Source: JBGSWE01 sp049292975
GTDB lineage: Bacteria; Patescibacteriota; Saccharimonadia; Saccharimonadales; JACDBH01
Length of the DNA stretch: 7,083 nucleotides
Direction: 5' to 3'
Assembly: GCA_049292975.1 (NCBI GenBank)
Contig: JBATRZ010000015.1
Span: 1-7,083 of the forward strand
Shown here: positions 5,075 through 7,083 of the stretch, one piece after another
Layout: every line of letters begins with the position of its first letter
Numbering within the stretch: position 1 is the first letter of the stretch
Translations under genes and position numbers: made by a program
Notes under the pieces: generated by a model
Database searches by the model: none
What the model was told of the DNA's origin: nothing
What the model saw: only the letters and a program-made list of their open reading frames with translations

Positions 5075-6085
5075 CGGCAGCTCTACCGAGAAAACCGAGC
5101 CGCGGCCGTACTCGCTCTTTACGGTAATTTTGCCGCGGTGGGCCTGGGCAATAGCTTGGGCCAGACTAAGCCCAAGGCCATAACCATCAGCTTTGGTCTT
5201 ATTGCGGGACTGGTCCGCGCGGTAAAAGCGGTCAAAAATATGGGGCAGGTCTACCTCGGTTATACCTATGCCTTTGTCAGCGATATCTACACGCACTTTT
5301 TTGTCCGGTTGCGTAACCGTAACGTCCACGGATGATTTGCCGGAGCTGTACTTGATAGCGTTGCCAATGATGGGCACAAACAACTCTATAAGCTGGTCCG
5401 GATCGCCATGCACGACAGCTTTGGTCTTAGGCAAATTCAGCGTCATCTTATTGGCCGCAGCCTTGTCGGCCAGGCGGCCGGCGGCGGCATCCAGGATATC
5501 CTGCAGCTTATAGTCCTGCCAATGAGAGGTATCAATCTTGTCGCCGCTGCGGGCCAGCCGGAGCAGGCCATTGGTCAAAGCTTCTAGTTTGGCAATCTCT
5601 TCCAGGTTGCTGGTCATGATGTCACGCGCGCCGCTAACTTGCAGTTTTTTATCGCGCAGGCCTAGCTCGTTCTCCAGCTTCATAGCTGCCAGCGGCGTGC
5701 GCAGCTCATGCGCGGCATCGGATGTAAACCGACCCTGGGTTACCAGGGCTTGCTCAAGCGGCCGCAGGCTGCGGCGCGCCAGGAAGTAGCTGGCTGCCGA
5801 ACCGGCCGCCAGCATGCTTGCGTTTACTAGCACCAGCTTGGCCAGCAGGTTGTTGCGGAAACGGCGCAAACCTTCTTCGCGGATACGGTCCAGGCCCTGG
5901 GGCGGCAAGAAGTAAAGATTGCCGCGCAGCTGGTTCTCCTGGGTACGGAAGCCATTGCGGGCAGCCGACATCGTCTGATAATAAAAGATGGTGCTAAAGC
6001 CCAGGGTCAGGGCCATGATAATGCCTAGGTAGGTCAGGGCCAGCCGCGTCCGCGCCGATGATACCGTTAGTGATGGGATGGTCAT
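5063..6085 (-). CDS. Two-component sensor histidine kinase, short, two TM, no clear HAMP
   Basis: The 340-residue membrane kinase has TM1 at ~15-36, a short outer loop (~37-78) and TM2 at ~80-102. The link to the phosphoacceptor helix is too short for a normal HAMP domain (RRSLRPLEQALVTQGRF). The HisKA H-box FTSDAAHELRTPLAAM gives His126. The HATPase_c part has the N-box IIGNAIKYS (Asn242), the G1 box DKGIG (270-274), the F-box FDRFYR (284-289) and the G2 box GYGLGLS (301-307), so the catalytic set is complete. It resembles small BaeS/CiaH-like kinases, with the stimulus sensed by the short loop or within the membrane. It follows the response regulator gene on the same strand, 162 bp downstream, and has its own -10 box 6 nt before the ATG. 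Its end overlaps the convergent HAD reading frame by 12 bp. Confidence 0.94.
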   Translation of the reverse strand: MTIPSLTVSSARTRLALTYLGIIMALTLGFSTIFYYQTMSAARNGFRTQENQLRGNLYFLPPQGLDRIREEGLRRFRNNLLAKLVLVNASMLAAGSAASYFLARRSLRPLEQALVTQGRFTSDAAHELRTPLAAMKLENELGLRDKKLQVSGARDIMTSNLEEIAKLEALTNGLLRLARSGDKIDTSHWQDYKLQDILDAAAGRLADKAAANKMTLNLPKTKAVVHGDPDQLIELFVPIIGNAIKYSSGKSSVDVTVTQPDKKVRVDIADKGIGITEVDLPHIFDRFYRADQSRNKTKADGYGLGLSLAQAIAQAHRGKITVKSEYGRGSVFSVELPLAG

Positions 6086-6091
6086 AACTAT

Positions 6092-6097
6092 ATTCTA
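6092..6097 (-). promoter_or_regulatory. -10 box of the sensor kinase gene, leaderless-type
   Basis: On the minus strand TAGAAT ends 6 nt before the ATG (6085-6083). There is no consensus -35. Instead CAGG/CAG repeats lie upstream on this strand (6130-6127, 6121-6118, 6110-6107, 6100-6098), roughly one helical turn apart (9, 11 and 10 bp). This could mean activator-dependent transcription, possibly by the linked regulator (inference). Confidence 0.5.
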
Positions 6098-6126
6098 CTG
6101 AAGAAACCTGTATTATTCCTGAAATA

Positions 6127-6252
6127 CCTGATGTTTCTGGCTGAGTGCAGTCTGAGATGAAAGCCGAGCACAAAATCTGAGCCGTATTCTACATACGGTG
6201 AGGATTTTTGACGCAGGTTTTCGCTCAGAATGTGCCAGCCAGATATATCAGG
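6127..6252. repeat. 126-bp imperfect inverted repeat between regulator and kinase genes
   Basis: The two ends, read inward on their own strands, are CCTGATGTTTCTGGCTG (6127-6143) and CCTGATATATCTGGCTG (6252-6236), identical at 15 of 17 positions. Further pairing inward is GCA/TGC (6147-6149 with 6233-6235), TCTGAG/CTCAGA (6151-6156 with 6224-6229), AAAATC/GATTTT (6172-6177 with 6203-6208) and CCGTAT/ATACGG (6182-6187 with 6193-6198) around a TCTAC loop. It fills most of the intergenic space and contains the regulator's stop codon. It could be a miniature inverted-repeat element or a degenerate REP-like unit, or it could be an RNA hairpin that limits read-through into the kinase gene. No clear target duplication is seen. 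Confidence 0.75.
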
Positions 6253-6919
6253 GCTGAATCAAATACCCAAAGCCGCGCCTGGTCGTAATAAAATCCACGT
6301 TGTATACGCGGTCAATCTTGTTACGCAGATAGCCCACATATACCTCTACTGTGTTGGGCATAACATCGTCATCGTCGCTCCACAGGTGGGAGATCAGCTC
6401 GTCTTTGCTTACCACAGTACCGGCCCGGCGCAGCAGGTATTCCAGCAGTGCGAATTCCTTGGCAGTCAGTTCAACCAGGTCTGTCTTGTAGTGCACGGTC
6501 TTGGCCACCGGATCCAGCGATACATCACCCGCTACCAGGCTTTTGCCCAGAAGGTTGCGCGGCCGACGTAGGAGGGCGTACAGCCGCGCAATCAACTCCT
6601 CAAATTCAAATGGCTTGGCGAGATAATCGTCCGCGCCACTATTGAGTCCCAGCACCTTGTGCCCGGTATCGTCACGTGCGGTCAGCATTAGAATCGGAGT
6701 TTTTACGCCTTCTTTGCGCAAAGCCACGCACACAGCCTGGCCGTCCAGGCTGCCTGGCAGCATCCAATCCAAAAGTATAATGTCGTATTCATCACTGCGG
6801 CCATAGCTGAGCGCCGAATCGCCGTCCCCGACAACGTCAACACTAAATGTTTCCGCCTCGAGACCTCGTTTCAGGTTTTTGGCTATCTTCGGTTCGTCTT
6901 CAACTATTAAGGCACGCAT
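6248..6919 (-). CDS. OmpR/PhoB-family response regulator
   Basis: The 223-residue cytoplasmic transcription factor has a receiver domain (1-~115) and a winged-helix DNA-binding domain (~128-222). Receiver residues are the acidic cluster VEDE (Glu7, Asp8), the phosphorylation site Asp51 in LLDWMLPG, Thr80 in MLTARDD, and Lys102 in LAKPF. The effector domain shows LTAKEFALLEYLLRR, the recognition-helix region NTVEVYVGYLRNKID, and the wing RRGFGYLI, as in OmpR/PhoB members. It should be phosphorylated by the sensor kinase encoded just downstream. The ATG gives the canonical start MRALIVEDEP and follows a close -10 box by 7 nt. The frame is open further upstream but offers no usable start. The TGA stop lies inside the terminal arm of the 126-bp inverted repeat. 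Target genes cannot be named. Confidence 0.95.
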   Translation of the reverse strand: MRALIVEDEPKIAKNLKRGLEAETFSVDVVGDGDSALSYGRSDEYDIILLDWMLPGSLDGQAVCVALRKEGVKTPILMLTARDDTGHKVLGLNSGADDYLAKPFEFEELIARLYALLRRPRNLLGKSLVAGDVSLDPVAKTVHYKTDLVELTAKEFALLEYLLRRAGTVVSKDELISHLWSDDDDVMPNTVEVYVGYLRNKIDRVYNVDFITTRRGFGYLIQP

Positions 6920-6926
6920 ACTGGGT

Positions 6927-6932
6927 ATTGTA
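6927..6932 (-). promoter_or_regulatory. -10 box of the response regulator gene, leaderless-type
   Basis: On the minus strand TACAAT ends 7 nt before the ATG (6919-6917). The -35 region (around 6950-6955, AGTAAA) is far from consensus, which fits a promoter needing an activator. Confidence 0.55.
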
Positions 6933-6942
6933 CGCGTAAAAT

Positions 6943-6958
6943 CTGAAAATTTACTGAA
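6943..6958 (-). promoter_or_regulatory. Candidate operator for the OmpR-family regulator
   Basis: On the minus strand TTCAG occurs at 6958-6954 and again at 6947-6943, 11 bp apart (TTCAG-N6-TTCAG), overlapping the -35 position of the regulator's promoter. Head-to-tail half-sites with 10-11 bp spacing are typical of OmpR/PhoB-family binding, so this may be an autoregulatory site. Two short matches can also arise by chance in AT-rich DNA. Confidence 0.35.
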
Positions 6959-6998
6959 TAATATCTTACAGTTTTTGGCCTTTTTTGCGTGAATTTTT

Positions 6999-7082
6999 TT
7001 AGTGCACGAGCGAGCCGCCGCCGGTACTTTTTCTGCTAACGCTGGCCTTAAGTTCCAGGGCCAGGTTTTGCGGATTGCTAAC
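6999..7082 (-). CDS. Possible C-terminal end of an unidentified gene (5' end outside window)
   Basis: One minus frame is open from the window edge to a TAA at 6999-7001. It gives 27 residues (…NLALELKASVSRKSTGGGSL…) with ordinary codon use. The sharp change from GC-balanced sequence to the AT-rich spacer falls exactly at this stop, which supports a real gene end upstream of the regulator. The fragment is too short to name, and two other frames over this stretch are also open, so the call is tentative. Confidence 0.35.
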   Translation of the reverse strand, partial: VSNPQNLALELKASVSRKSTGGGSLVH

Positions 7083-7083
7083 A

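Noticed and set aside
6117..6260. Target-site duplication flanking the 126-bp inverted repeat (CTGAA at 6119-6123 and 6254-6258)
   Set aside because: The two CTGAA copies sit at unequal distances from the repeat ends and are too short to be convincing.
6920..7081. Upstream extension of the response regulator frame to the window edge
   Set aside because: The frame is open but has no ATG, GTG or TTG that fits, and the receiver domain begins canonically at MRALIVEDEP.
7002..7083. Plus-strand gene starting at the GTG at 7002
   Set aside because: There is no ribosome binding site and no -10 box at the distance seen elsewhere. The minus-strand frame ending at 6999 is at least as plausible and agrees with the composition change.
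1..7083. CRISPR array, tRNA, rRNA or phage genes
   Set aside because: No regularly spaced direct repeats, cloverleaf-like segments, rRNA motifs or phage-type proteins are visible in the window.

Overview
The window looks like a chromosomal segment of a small-genome bacterium of the Patescibacteria (Candidate Phyla Radiation), most likely a Candidatus Saccharibacteria (TM7) relative. This is inference. It rests on moderate GC content, the standard code (TGA is used as a stop), compact and partly overlapping genes, small lysine-rich one-TM proteins with no recognisable family, and a compact two-component system. It also rests on a recurrent start architecture in which a -10 box sits only 6-7 nt before the start codon, which predicts leaderless mRNAs.

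Left part (1-1743): the 3' end of smpB (+) meets pyrH (-) tail to tail, with the two stop codons overlapping. Upstream of pyrH lies a single-gene mobile unit: a REP-associated-type Y1 (HUH) tyrosine transposase gene on the minus strand. It is bracketed by two nearly identical GGGTC-n-GACCC palindromes in opposite orientation (853-869 and 1657-1673). This unit separates pyrH from the divergently transcribed gene to its right and has more AT-rich flanks than its neighbours.

Middle part (1744-5074), all on the plus strand: a metallo-beta-lactamase-fold hydrolase, an exodeoxyribonuclease III / AP endonuclease, two consecutive MPKK-starting single-TM proteins (52 and 230 aa), and a HAD-IB (SerB-like) phosphatase with an odd 66-residue tail. 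The hydrolase, the exonuclease and the phosphatase carry the close -10 box. The two TM proteins instead have good -35/-10 promoters with 17-bp spacers, short leaders and clear Shine-Dalgarno sites, so two kinds of start sit side by side.

Right part (5063-7083), minus strand: an OmpR-family response regulator followed by its sensor kinase. They are separated by 162 bp almost filled by a 126-bp imperfect inverted repeat (6127-6252) that includes the regulator's stop codon. Each gene has its own close -10 box. The regulator's promoter carries an 11-bp-spaced TTCAG direct repeat that could be an OmpR/PhoB-type autoregulatory operator. A probable C-terminal fragment of another minus-strand gene ends at 6999.

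The strongest items for a second look are the leaderless promoter pattern, the palindrome-bracketed transposase unit, the large inverted repeat inside the two-component locus, and the region 4870-5060. In that last region the phosphatase tail runs antisense to a short frame with a penicillin-binding-protein-4-like DGSGMSR motif.
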